8,009 nucleotides of DNA from Bacteroidales bacterium. GTDB lineage: Bacteria > Bacteroidota > Bacteroidia > Bacteroidales > UBA3663. The position numbers were made by a program, and so were the translations under genes. Within the stretch, counting starts at the first letter, position 1. The number at the start of each line of letters is the position of its first letter. The notes under the pieces were generated by a model, which saw only the letters and a program-made list of their open reading frames with translations, was not told where the DNA came from and searched no databases. Location of the stretch: positions 1-8,009 of the forward strand of contig JAGBQS010000244.1 in the NCBI GenBank assembly GCA_017632695.1. The letters are read 5' to 3'. Below are positions 1 to 5,325 of this stretch, in pieces.

Positions 1-1
1 A

Positions 2-58
2 CTGCTTCACTTCGACCCCAAGCAACTGCAGAAGGAACTCGAGAAACTGATGAACTGA
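2..58 (+). CDS. C-terminal end of an unidentified protein (partial)
   Basis: An open frame enters from the left edge and stops at TGA 56-58. It encodes the tail LLHFDPKQLQKELEKLMN. The tail is charged and helical-looking, rich in Gln, Lys, Glu and Leu, as are many soluble protein C-termini. Eighteen residues are too few to name a family. The choice of frame is an inference: frame 1 is also open to a TGA at 73-75, but this frame uses the codons favoured elsewhere in the window (CTG, AAG, GAA, CTC, AAC). It is followed by a dyad at 60-99 and the strong hairpin at 142-173, which fits a gene ending here and converging on nadC. Confidence 0.5.
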   Translation: MLHFDPKQLQKELEKLMN

Positions 59-59
59 C

Positions 60-99
60 AGCTGAATCCGGCTGAGATAAAAAGCCGTTATTTTCAGCT
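60..99 (+). terminator. Two-tier inverted repeat after the upstream gene
   Basis: AGCTGAA (60-66) pairs with TTCAGCT (93-99), and inside it CGGCT (69-73) pairs with AGCCG (83-87). The structure starts two bases after the stop codon of the upstream gene. There is no clear T-run after it, only an AT-rich stretch, so it may be a weak terminator or a 3' end stabiliser. A smaller dyad, AGGATT-TT-AATCCT, follows at 110-123. Confidence 0.35.
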
Positions 100-141
100 A
101 CTATTTAAAAGGATTTTAATCCTGTATTATACTTTAAAACT

Positions 142-173
142 AAAGCAGAGCACCTTTCGGGATGCTCTGCTTT
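142..173. terminator. Strong hairpin, probable bidirectional terminator between converging genes
   Basis: AAAGCAGAGCA (142-152) pairs perfectly over 11 bases with TGCTCTGCTTT (163-173), leaving a 10-base loop. Read on the minus strand, which carries the nadC transcript, the stem is followed by TTTAGTTTTAAAG, a broken T-rich tract. Read on the plus strand it is followed by TTTCTGTTATC. It sits between two genes that point at each other, the usual place for a shared terminator. Confidence 0.75.
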
Positions 174-287
174 CTGTTATCGTTATCGTTAACGATCTTG
201 TTACCTGTTTTGTTATCAGTTCTGTTAACGGTTTGTTTTCGGTCTTGTGCCGGTCTTGTTCTCGGGAACAGGATTGTTCCGGACTGT
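174..287. other. AAC-rich, dyad-rich non-coding stretch after nadC
   Basis: This stretch lies between the nadC stop and the terminator, so it should form the 3' end of the nadC-side transcript. On the minus strand it repeats AAC at irregular short intervals, including two GATAAC units in tandem. It contains a perfect 12-base palindrome, ATCGTTAACGAT (185-196), a second GTTAAC (224-229), and a 9-base stem with one mismatch and a 4-base loop (262-270 with 275-283) starting a few bases after the nadC stop. No convincing gene is present, and the function is unknown. Confidence 0.5.
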
Positions 288-1142
288 TTACTTTACTGCC
301 TTGAAGCTGAGGTCAAGACCTTTCACCGAATGGGTCAAGGCGCCGAAGGAGATGAAATCGACTCCGGCCTGAGCATACGGAAGCAACGTATCGAAGGTGA
401 TGCCGCCGCTGGATTCCGTTTCGCATCGGCCGGCAACAATCTCAACGGCCTTGCGGGTATCGGCTGGCGTAAAGTTATCGAACATGATACGGTCCACACC
501 TTCGGCCAGCGCTTCGTCCAGTTCCTTGAAGTTACGTACCTCGACCTCGATCTTGAGGTTCTTGCCCTTTGCCTTGCAATAATCTTTGGCCCGCTGGATG
601 GCGTTGTGAATACCTCCGGCAAAGTCAACGTGGTTGTCCTTCAGCAGAAACATATCGAACAGGCCGATACGATGGTTGCAGCCGCCGCCGATCTTCACGG
701 CCATCTTCTCGAGAATTCGCATACCGGGAGTGGTCTTGCGGGTATCGAGCACACGGGTGCGGGTTCCTTCCAGAGCCTTCACATACTTGGCGGTCATAGT
801 GGCAATGCCCGACATGCGCTGCATGATGTTCAGCATCAGACGCTCTGTCTGCAGCAGACTCTGCTCCCTGCCCGTCACAATAAAGGCAATATCACCGGGC
901 TTGACGTGCGCACCATCCTCGATAAAGACTTCCATCTTCAATTCCGGATCGAATGCGGCAAACACACGTTTGGCAATTTCCACTCCGGCCAGGATTCCTT
1001 CTTCCTTCACCAGCAGCTTCTGCTTTCCGATAGCATCGGCAGGAATACATGAAAGGGTGGTATGGTCACCGTCGCCGATATCTTCCTTAAACGACAAGCG
1101 GATCAGTTCGTCAATCAGCTCGTTAACTATTTTCTCGTCCAT
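288..1142 (-). CDS. nadC: Quinolinate phosphoribosyltransferase (decarboxylating), NadC
   Basis: NadC converts quinolinate and phosphoribosyl pyrophosphate to nicotinate mononucleotide, CO2 and pyrophosphate, the step that joins de novo NAD synthesis to the shared pathway. It acts in the cytosol. The 284 residues are the usual length. Family motifs appear in order: an early GDGDHTT (23-29), KEEGILAG (46-53), ER with the following helix (100-101), DTRKTTPGMR (133-142), GGGCNHRIGL (152-161), FLLKDNH (165-171), EVEV (199-202), IMFDN (219-223), and a glycine-rich end with SSGGI (244-248) and FGALTHS (266-272). The Arg, Lys and His residues that bind quinolinate and phosphate in characterised NadC enzymes are all there. 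The start gives MDEKIVNEL, 48 bases downstream of the acyltransferase stop. It is the last gene of the minus-strand run. nadA and nadB are not in the window. Confidence 0.96.
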   Translation of the reverse strand: MDEKIVNELIDELIRLSFKEDIGDGDHTTLSCIPADAIGKQKLLVKEEGILAGVEIAKRVFAAFDPELKMEVFIEDGAHVKPGDIAFIVTGREQSLLQTERLMLNIMQRMSGIATMTAKYVKALEGTRTRVLDTRKTTPGMRILEKMAVKIGGGCNHRIGLFDMFLLKDNHVDFAGGIHNAIQRAKDYCKAKGKNLKIEVEVRNFKELDEALAEGVDRIMFDNFTPADTRKAVEIVAGRCETESSGGITFDTLLPYAQAGVDFISFGALTHSVKGLDLSFKAVK

Positions 1143-1168
1143 AAAACTGTAGTTTTTACTGAATTATA

Positions 1169-1176
1169 CAAAATTA
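1169..1176 (-). promoter_or_regulatory. Possible internal promoter -7 box before nadC
   Basis: On the minus strand TAATTTTG fits the Bacteroidota -7 form TAnnTTTG. It lies 26 bases upstream of the nadC start, inside the 48-base gap. I see no good TTTG -33 element at the normal distance, since that region falls in the end of the acyltransferase gene. It could give nadC some independent expression, or be a chance match in AT-rich DNA. Confidence 0.3.
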
Positions 1177-1190
1177 TCGGTACACAAGCA

Positions 1191-2378
1191 TCAGGTAAGC
1201 GGAATTCCTTCATCTCCCTGCGGCTCGGTCAGCTTCTCATAGTTCACTACCGGATTGCTGTACATGGTGAGCAGGCAATTCCAGAGGAAAGCCTCGTCAC
1301 GGTTCGGAATCTGAACCTTTTCAAGCTGTCCGTTCAGGTAAGCCAGTACTTTCTGTTCTTCCTCGGCCGTATACTTATCGGCATACTTATGGGTCTGGAA
1401 CCGGAGATTATAAGCAACGTAGTTGATCGGGAAAAGATACATGTTCCCGTGCAGGGCACGGTCGATGGTCTGGCAAACGCAGTTCACCTGAGCATTCCGG
1501 TCGTTGATCCACGGATACTGGTCGAAGGTCTGGTTGATTTCGGGCGTAATGGTAAATACCACGCGTCCCTTGTAGCCCATCAGACCGGTCTTCATGCTCA
1601 GCACATCGTCCGCCTTGCTCTTCTTCCATTCCGGATCATCGCGCTTCAACTGGAACTCGGCAGCCTTCAGATAATCGCAGGGATCGAACTCATAACTGAG
1701 GGCAACAGGCTGAACATTCAGCTGACGGATATTCTGAATAATATCGCGTGTGGTGCCGCCCATAGCCAGCATCTTAACCACCGATGCCTGAGTCTCGTCG
1801 CTCGAATCCTTACTGCGGCCTTCGCGCTGGGCAATCCAGATGGGGTTCTTCTTTTCGTTGATGGTGTAATGGATGTAGGCCGACAAACGCTTCGAAACCT
1901 CAAGCATCTGACGTACAGGCACGCTGCGCAAAACAATGAACGATTTGTTCAGTCGGACCAGATCCTTGATCCATTCGTAGGCAAACAGATTATCGCCGAT
2001 AGCGATTTCGGCAGTAGTCTTGCCGTGCTGGTTGAGCATCGTATTCAGGAAAGCGGAATCGAGCACAATATCACGATGGTTGGTGATATAGGTTGCTGCG
2101 CGGCCCGGCTGAATATTCTCAATACCCTTCAGCTCCAGCGAGGCGGTTGTCTTACTTGCCAATGCAAGCACAAACTTGGCTACCACTTTCGACTGGAACT
2201 CATCGATGGTGTGCATAGACTTGATTTGAGCACGGAACATATCCATATTCAAATCGGGCATTAAAGCCTTCACAAATTGCTCGATGGCCGGCTGGTCAAC
2301 CAATGGCCACAGTTTCTCGGGGACTTCTTCGTCGCAAAAACAACGAATCTCGTCGAATTCGGGATGCTTGTTTTCCAT
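1191..2378 (-). CDS. PlsC-like glycerophospholipid acyltransferase family protein
   Basis: Likely a membrane-associated enzyme that moves an acyl chain to glycerol phosphate or lysophosphatidate in phospholipid synthesis. The 395 residues are longer than a classic PlsC (about 240-250). Two family signatures are visible. NHRDIVLDS at 100-108 stands where the catalytic motif I (HxxxxD) should be, and IAQREGRSKDS at 182-192 matches the substrate-binding EGxRS/EGGRS motif. A third segment, VQPVALSYEFDPCDY (222-236), fits the later conserved block that usually contains a proline. Motif I is odd: from His101 the acidic residues are Asp103 and Asp107, so the spacing is x1 or x5, not x4. There is no clear N-terminal signal or strong transmembrane helix. 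The N-terminal 80 residues and C-terminal 110 are not recognised. The gene lies 17 bases after ddl, so the two are probably co-transcribed. The exact substrate cannot be told from sequence. Confidence 0.8.
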   Translation of the reverse strand: MENKHPEFDEIRCFCDEEVPEKLWPLVDQPAIEQFVKALMPDLNMDMFRAQIKSMHTIDEFQSKVVAKFVLALASKTTASLELKGIENIQPGRAATYITNHRDIVLDSAFLNTMLNQHGKTTAEIAIGDNLFAYEWIKDLVRLNKSFIVLRSVPVRQMLEVSKRLSAYIHYTINEKKNPIWIAQREGRSKDSSDETQASVVKMLAMGGTTRDIIQNIRQLNVQPVALSYEFDPCDYLKAAEFQLKRDDPEWKKSKADDVLSMKTGLMGYKGRVVFTITPEINQTFDQYPWINDRNAQVNCVCQTIDRALHGNMYLFPINYVAYNLRFQTHKYADKYTAEEEQKVLAYLNGQLEKVQIPNRDEAFLWNCLLTMYSNPVVNYEKLTEPQGDEGIPLT

Positions 2379-2395
2379 ATTATTTGGGTTTAAGT

Positions 2396-3394
2396 TTATA
2401 TTTTCATCGAAGCCTGAATAACGTCATCCATAACGTCCTGAATATTCAGACCGGCAGCCCGCACTTCCTGCGGAATGAACGAAGTAGCCGTCATTCCCGG
2501 GGTGGTGTTCACTTCCAGCAGATGCGGTTCGTTGCCGATAATGATGTAATCGACACGTATGATTCCCTTGGCACCGATATACGTGTAGATCTGTTTCGTA
2601 AGGGCCTGAACCCGCTGAGTCTTTTCGGCCGACAAACGGGCTGGCGTGATTTCCTCAACGGCTCCGTTGTATTTGGCATCCACATCGAAGAACTCGGTTT
2701 TCGGACAGACTTCCGTAACAGGAAGAGCCGTCAGCCCGTGACGCGACATATAGCAGCCGCAGGTAATTTCCGTTCCCTGCATGAAACTCTCGATGATCAC
2801 CTCGCCTGTGGCTTCATGCATGGCATCGTAGATAGCCTGCTGCAGTCTGCCTGCCTCTTTCACCTTCGTGGTTGCATAGCTCGAGCCTCCGGCATTGGGT
2901 TTCACAAACACCGGCAGTCCCAACTCTTCGACAACCGTTTCGGTTTCGATGGTTTCGCCCTTGTGGAGCAGAATGCTTTTTGCTACAGGTATTCCCATTG
3001 TGCTCAGATACTTGTTGCAGAAATATTTGCTGCACGTAAGAGCCGCTGTCAGCACTCCGCAGCAGGAATAAGGCATTCCGATCAGATCAAAGTACCCCTG
3101 CAGCAGACCGTTCTCGCCCGGAGTACCGTGAATAATGATATAGGCAAAGTCGAACATCAGCCTGACGCCGTCCTTCACAACCGAAAAATCGTTGCGGTCA
3201 ATCGGCCAGGTCTCGTCCGTATGATAATTCTTTCCGTCGTAGTTTACCAGATGCCAGTCCTTTCCCTTCATGATAATGATATAGGTATCGTACTTATCAT
3301 GATTCAGGAAACTCCAGATTCCCTGTGCACTGCGCAGGCTGACTACGTGCTCGCTGCTATCACCACCAGCGACAATGGCTATTCTCTTTTTCAT
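2396..3394 (-). CDS. ddl: D-alanine--D-alanine ligase
   Basis: An ATP-grasp ligase that joins two D-alanines for the end of the peptidoglycan stem peptide, in the cytosol. The length of 332 residues is in the family range (about 300-370). Visible motifs: GGDSSEHVVSL (10-20) with the conserved Glu15 that binds the first D-Ala, HGTPGENGLLQG (89-100), the ATP-binding VFVKPNAGGSS (162-172), a KY pair in the omega-loop region (241-242, DAKYNG), IRVDY (279-283), and LLEVNTTPGMT (292-302) with the Glu and Asn that hold magnesium. The KY pair is typical of D-Ala-D-Ala enzymes and argues against a VanA-type D-lactate ligase. The start at 3394 gives MKKRIAIVAGG, with the first beta strand in place. It lies 64 bases after the rluD-like gene and 17 before the acyltransferase gene. 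Confidence 0.95.
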   Translation of the reverse strand: MKKRIAIVAGGDSSEHVVSLRSAQGIWSFLNHDKYDTYIIIMKGKDWHLVNYDGKNYHTDETWPIDRNDFSVVKDGVRLMFDFAYIIIHGTPGENGLLQGYFDLIGMPYSCCGVLTAALTCSKYFCNKYLSTMGIPVAKSILLHKGETIETETVVEELGLPVFVKPNAGGSSYATTKVKEAGRLQQAIYDAMHEATGEVIIESFMQGTEITCGCYMSRHGLTALPVTEVCPKTEFFDVDAKYNGAVEEITPARLSAEKTQRVQALTKQIYTYIGAKGIIRVDYIIIGNEPHLLEVNTTPGMTATSFIPQEVRAAGLNIQDVMDDVIQASMKI

Positions 3395-3458
3395 CTCTTT
3401 TCTTATGGTTGATCAAAACTGATTGTCTGAATTTATAATTATCGGGGTTACCCGACTG

Positions 3459-4541
3459 TTATGTTTCCCGTTGGGCGATATACTCGTTCCACATCGAGAC
3501 AAGCTGCTGCATATCGGACGGTAACGGAGCCTCGAAATCCATTTCTTCGCCCGTACGCGGATGACGGAAACCCAGTGTCTGCGCGTGAAGTGCCTGTCGG
3601 GGACAGACTTCGAAGCATTTATTGACGAACTGTGTATACCGGCTGAAGGTCGTTCCCTTCAGGATGCGGTCGCCGCCATAGGTCTTGTCGTTGAACAGGG
3701 TATGTCCGATGTGCTTCATGTGAACACGGATCTGGTGAGTGCGTCCCGTTTCCAGCCGGCATTGCACCAGGGTGACATATCCCAGACGCTGCAGCACTTT
3801 GTAGTGTGTAACAGCCGGTTTGCCTTCCTCGCTGCCGGGCGGATAGAATTCCATCAGGGTACGGTCGCGATGATTCCGTCCGATGTTTCCTTCTATGACA
3901 CCCTCGTCGGCATCCAGATGTCCCCAGACCAGTGCCGTATACAACCGGCGGGTGGTTTTGTGAAAGAACTGACGGCTGAGCGACGTACCTGCATCCTCGT
4001 TCTTGGCTATGACCAGCAGACCGGATGTTTCCTTGTCGATGCGGTGCACAAGTCCCATGCGTTTCTGGAAATCGAAATTCTCTTCTTCCTCGTCGCCGGT
4101 ATCCGGCTCATCGTCCGATTCCTCGGGCACATAACCCAAATGGAACGCCAGCGCATTGACCAGAGTACCCGTGTAGTTTCCGTGTCCCGGATGAACCACC
4201 ATTCCGGCAGGCTTGTTGACCACCAGCAGGTCTTCGTCCTCATAAACGATGTCGAGCGGGATGTCTTCGGGCACGATTTCCGTACTGTGCCGCGGACGGT
4301 CCATCATCACCTGAACCACATCGTTGGGTTTCACCTTGAAGCTTACCTTTTCCGGCTTGCCGTTCACAAGGATGAATCCGCCGTCGGCTGCCCGCTGAAT
4401 GCGGTTTCGGGAGGTTCCCACAATTCGGTCCACCAGGAACTTGTCGACCCTTATGGGACGCTGCCCCCTGTCGGCCACAAAGCGGAAATGCTCGAACAGT
4501 CCGGATGTATCTTCCTGATTCACCTCTCCAGCCATACTCAT
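3459..4541 (-). CDS. rluD: RluD-family large-subunit rRNA pseudouridine synthase
   Basis: Converts uridine to pseudouridine in RNA. RluD itself modifies helix 69 of 23S rRNA, but related RluA and RluC act elsewhere, so the exact target is inferred. Residues about 30-75 form an S4-like RNA-binding domain (IRVDKFLVDRI, then FILVNGKPEK). The catalytic domain follows, with VVNKPAGMVVHPG (107-119), the catalytic loop HRIDKETSG (166-174) containing the nucleophile Asp169, and LETGRTHQIRVH (263-274). The length is 360 residues against 326 for E. coli RluD. Part of the excess is a strongly acidic insert at about 139-155 just before the catalytic loop. The start at 4541 directly follows the TAA of the PASTA gene (TAAATG), so translational coupling is likely. 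Met3 at 4535 is an alternative start. Confidence 0.9.
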   Translation of the reverse strand: MSMAGEVNQEDTSGLFEHFRFVADRGQRPIRVDKFLVDRIVGTSRNRIQRAADGGFILVNGKPEKVSFKVKPNDVVQVMMDRPRHSTEIVPEDIPLDIVYEDEDLLVVNKPAGMVVHPGHGNYTGTLVNALAFHLGYVPEESDDEPDTGDEEEENFDFQKRMGLVHRIDKETSGLLVIAKNEDAGTSLSRQFFHKTTRRLYTALVWGHLDADEGVIEGNIGRNHRDRTLMEFYPPGSEEGKPAVTHYKVLQRLGYVTLVQCRLETGRTHQIRVHMKHIGHTLFNDKTYGGDRILKGTTFSRYTQFVNKCFEVCPRQALHAQTLGFRHPRTGEEMDFEAPLPSDMQQLVSMWNEYIAQRET

Positions 4542-5138
4542 TTATTCAAAGAACACGTTTTCGGTCGAATCATTCTTCACTTCGATCTCGGCCTGCGTAC
4601 TGCCCACATGCAACACAAGACGGGTACGGATCGGATAGGTTTCGCCTATCTGCATCTCTGCGCCAGTCTCACGGTTGGTCACCGACAGCACCAGATCGTC
4701 GAACTCATACGGCTCGTACTTGACGGAATCGGCAATGAACTTCAATTCTTTCAGGTACGAAGCTGCCTGACGGCTCGACCACTGGATCACATCGGGGAAC
4801 AGTACTTTCTGAACATCGAAGGCATTGATGGTAAGATACACAATGCGGTTCGGCTTAACGGGAAGATTTCCTTCGGGCAGCTGTTCGATCACTTCGCCCG
4901 GCTCGCAGCCGTCGCTGTAGATCGTATCGATTACCATAGGACGCAGACCGACTGCCTGCAGTTCCTCCAATGCCGCGTCAACCGGCTTGCCGATAACCTC
5001 CGGCACGGTGGCTTTCTCGTTGTGGCCGGTAATATCATTCAGCCATCCCGGCAACCATAGCAATGTAACGCCGAGCACCAGCAGCAGCATGACAGCCAGG
5101 TTGGCCAAAACAATGATTATTGTACGTTTTATCTTCAT
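4542..5138 (-). CDS. Membrane-anchored PASTA-domain protein, no kinase domain
   Basis: A 198-residue protein with a short basic N-terminus (MKIKR), one hydrophobic helix at about 6-29, and two PASTA-like repeats facing the periplasm. Repeat one is at about 43-106 (TVPEVIGKPVDAALEEL, then GLRPMVIDTIYSD, GEVIEQLPEG and VYLTIN). Repeat two is at about 112-180 (LFPDVIQWSSRQAASYL, then LKFIADSVKYE and LVLHVGS). A Glu/Asn-rich tail follows. PASTA domains in other bacteria bind peptidoglycan or beta-lactams, usually fused to Ser/Thr kinases or penicillin-binding proteins. Neither fusion exists here. The gene is first in the run that contains ddl, which supports a cell-wall role, but the function is inferred. 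The promoter at 5162-5193 places the transcript start about 15-20 bases before this ATG. Confidence 0.85.
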   Translation of the reverse strand: MKIKRTIIIVLANLAVMLLLVLGVTLLWLPGWLNDITGHNEKATVPEVIGKPVDAALEELQAVGLRPMVIDTIYSDGCEPGEVIEQLPEGNLPVKPNRIVYLTINAFDVQKVLFPDVIQWSSRQAASYLKELKFIADSVKYEPYEFDDLVLSVTNRETGAEMQIGETYPIRTRLVLHVGSTQAEIEVKNDSTENVFFE

Positions 5139-5161
5139 AGATTCTAAATAATTTCAGGGAG

Positions 5162-5193
5162 CAAAGATAAGCAGAATTCAACTGAATTCCAAA
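5162..5193 (-). promoter_or_regulatory. Bacteroidota-type promoter of the PASTA-rluD-ddl run
   Basis: On the minus strand a -33 element TTTG (5193-5190) and a perfect -7 element TATCTTTG (5169-5162) are separated by 20 bases. This matches the Bacteroidota primary sigma consensus TTTG, 19-21 bases, TAnnTTTG. The -7 box ends 23 bases before the PASTA start codon. The tract on the far side of the -33 element (5191-5210) is almost pure A/T and could act as an UP-like element. Confidence 0.75.
5174..5189. promoter_or_regulatory. Dyad within the promoter spacer, possible operator
   Basis: GAATTCAACTGAATTC reads GAATTCA, two bases, TGAATTC, giving 7-base arms. It fills most of the spacer between the -33 and -7 elements of the minus-strand promoter and touches the -33 element. 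A repressor bound here would block the polymerase. No regulator is encoded nearby, so the role is inferred from position and symmetry only. Confidence 0.35.
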
Positions 5194-5237
5194 AAAAATT
5201 ATAAATATTTGCTCCGAGACCATTTTTTAGGAGATTT

Positions 5238-5271
5238 TTTGCGGCTATTTAGTAATTTTTCATTATCTTTG
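5238..5271 (+). promoter_or_regulatory. Bacteroidota-type promoter of the coiled-coil/yihY/tldD unit
   Basis: The -7 element TATCTTTG (5264-5271) is a perfect TAnnTTTG match. The best -33 candidate is TTTG at 5238-5241, spaced 22 bases away, slightly longer than usual. The predicted start is near 5278, leaving a leader of about 48 bases before the ATG at 5326. It shares the 10-mer TTATCTTTGC with the divergent promoter on the other strand. Confidence 0.7.
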
Positions 5272-5276
5272 CAGCT

Positions 5277-5312
5277 GGTTATCGTGTTTACGTAACGGTA
5301 ACCCCCGATAAA
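5277..5312 (+). other. Possible leader stem in the coiled-coil gene mRNA
   Basis: TTATCG (5279-5284) can pair with CGATAA (5306-5311), and GGTTA (5277-5281) can alternatively pair with TAACC (5299-5303). The palindrome TTACGTAA (5288-5295) lies between them. The stems fall at the predicted 5' end of the transcript, so they could protect it or shape translation. They do not match any riboswitch I know, and the stems are short. Confidence 0.25.
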
Positions 5313-5325
5313 CATTCTTTAAATA

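Noticed and set aside
140..286. Small minus-strand open frame in the stretch after nadC
   Set aside because: It has no start codon in a sensible place, reads through the terminator stem, and its Asn/Lys/Thr composition comes from the AAC-rich repeats.
162..1052. Long plus-strand open frame of 296 codons antisense to nadC with a hydrophobic N-terminus
   Set aside because: The minus-strand nadC has all family motifs across the same bases. The apparent signal peptide comes from the GTT/CTG-rich non-coding stretch, and the start lies inside the terminator hairpin.
1062..2264. Plus-strand open frame of 400 codons antisense to the acyltransferase
   Set aside because: No family resemblance. It mirrors a real gene whose codon choice avoids TTA, CTA and TCA, which keeps the opposite strand free of stops.
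2396..3394. Possibility that ddl is a vancomycin-resistance D-Ala-D-Lac ligase
   Set aside because: The KY pair at 241-242 in the omega-loop region is typical of D-Ala-D-Ala enzymes, and no vanH, vanX or regulator genes are nearby.
2303..3412. Plus-strand open frame of 369 codons antisense to ddl
   Set aside because: It mirrors an intact ddl. The protein is His- and Arg-rich with no motif.
3442..3455. TCGGG-GTTA-CCCGA stem between the rluD-like gene and ddl, considered as a terminator
   Set aside because: The stem is only five bases and lacks a T-run on the minus strand, and no new promoter for ddl is visible after it. At most it is a weak attenuator.
3561..5060. Plus-strand open frame of 499 codons, the longest in the window, spanning the rluD-like and PASTA genes
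   Set aside because: It covers two well-supported minus-strand genes, has the His/Arg/Gln-rich composition of antisense translation, and has no promoter of the Bacteroidota type in front that I can see.
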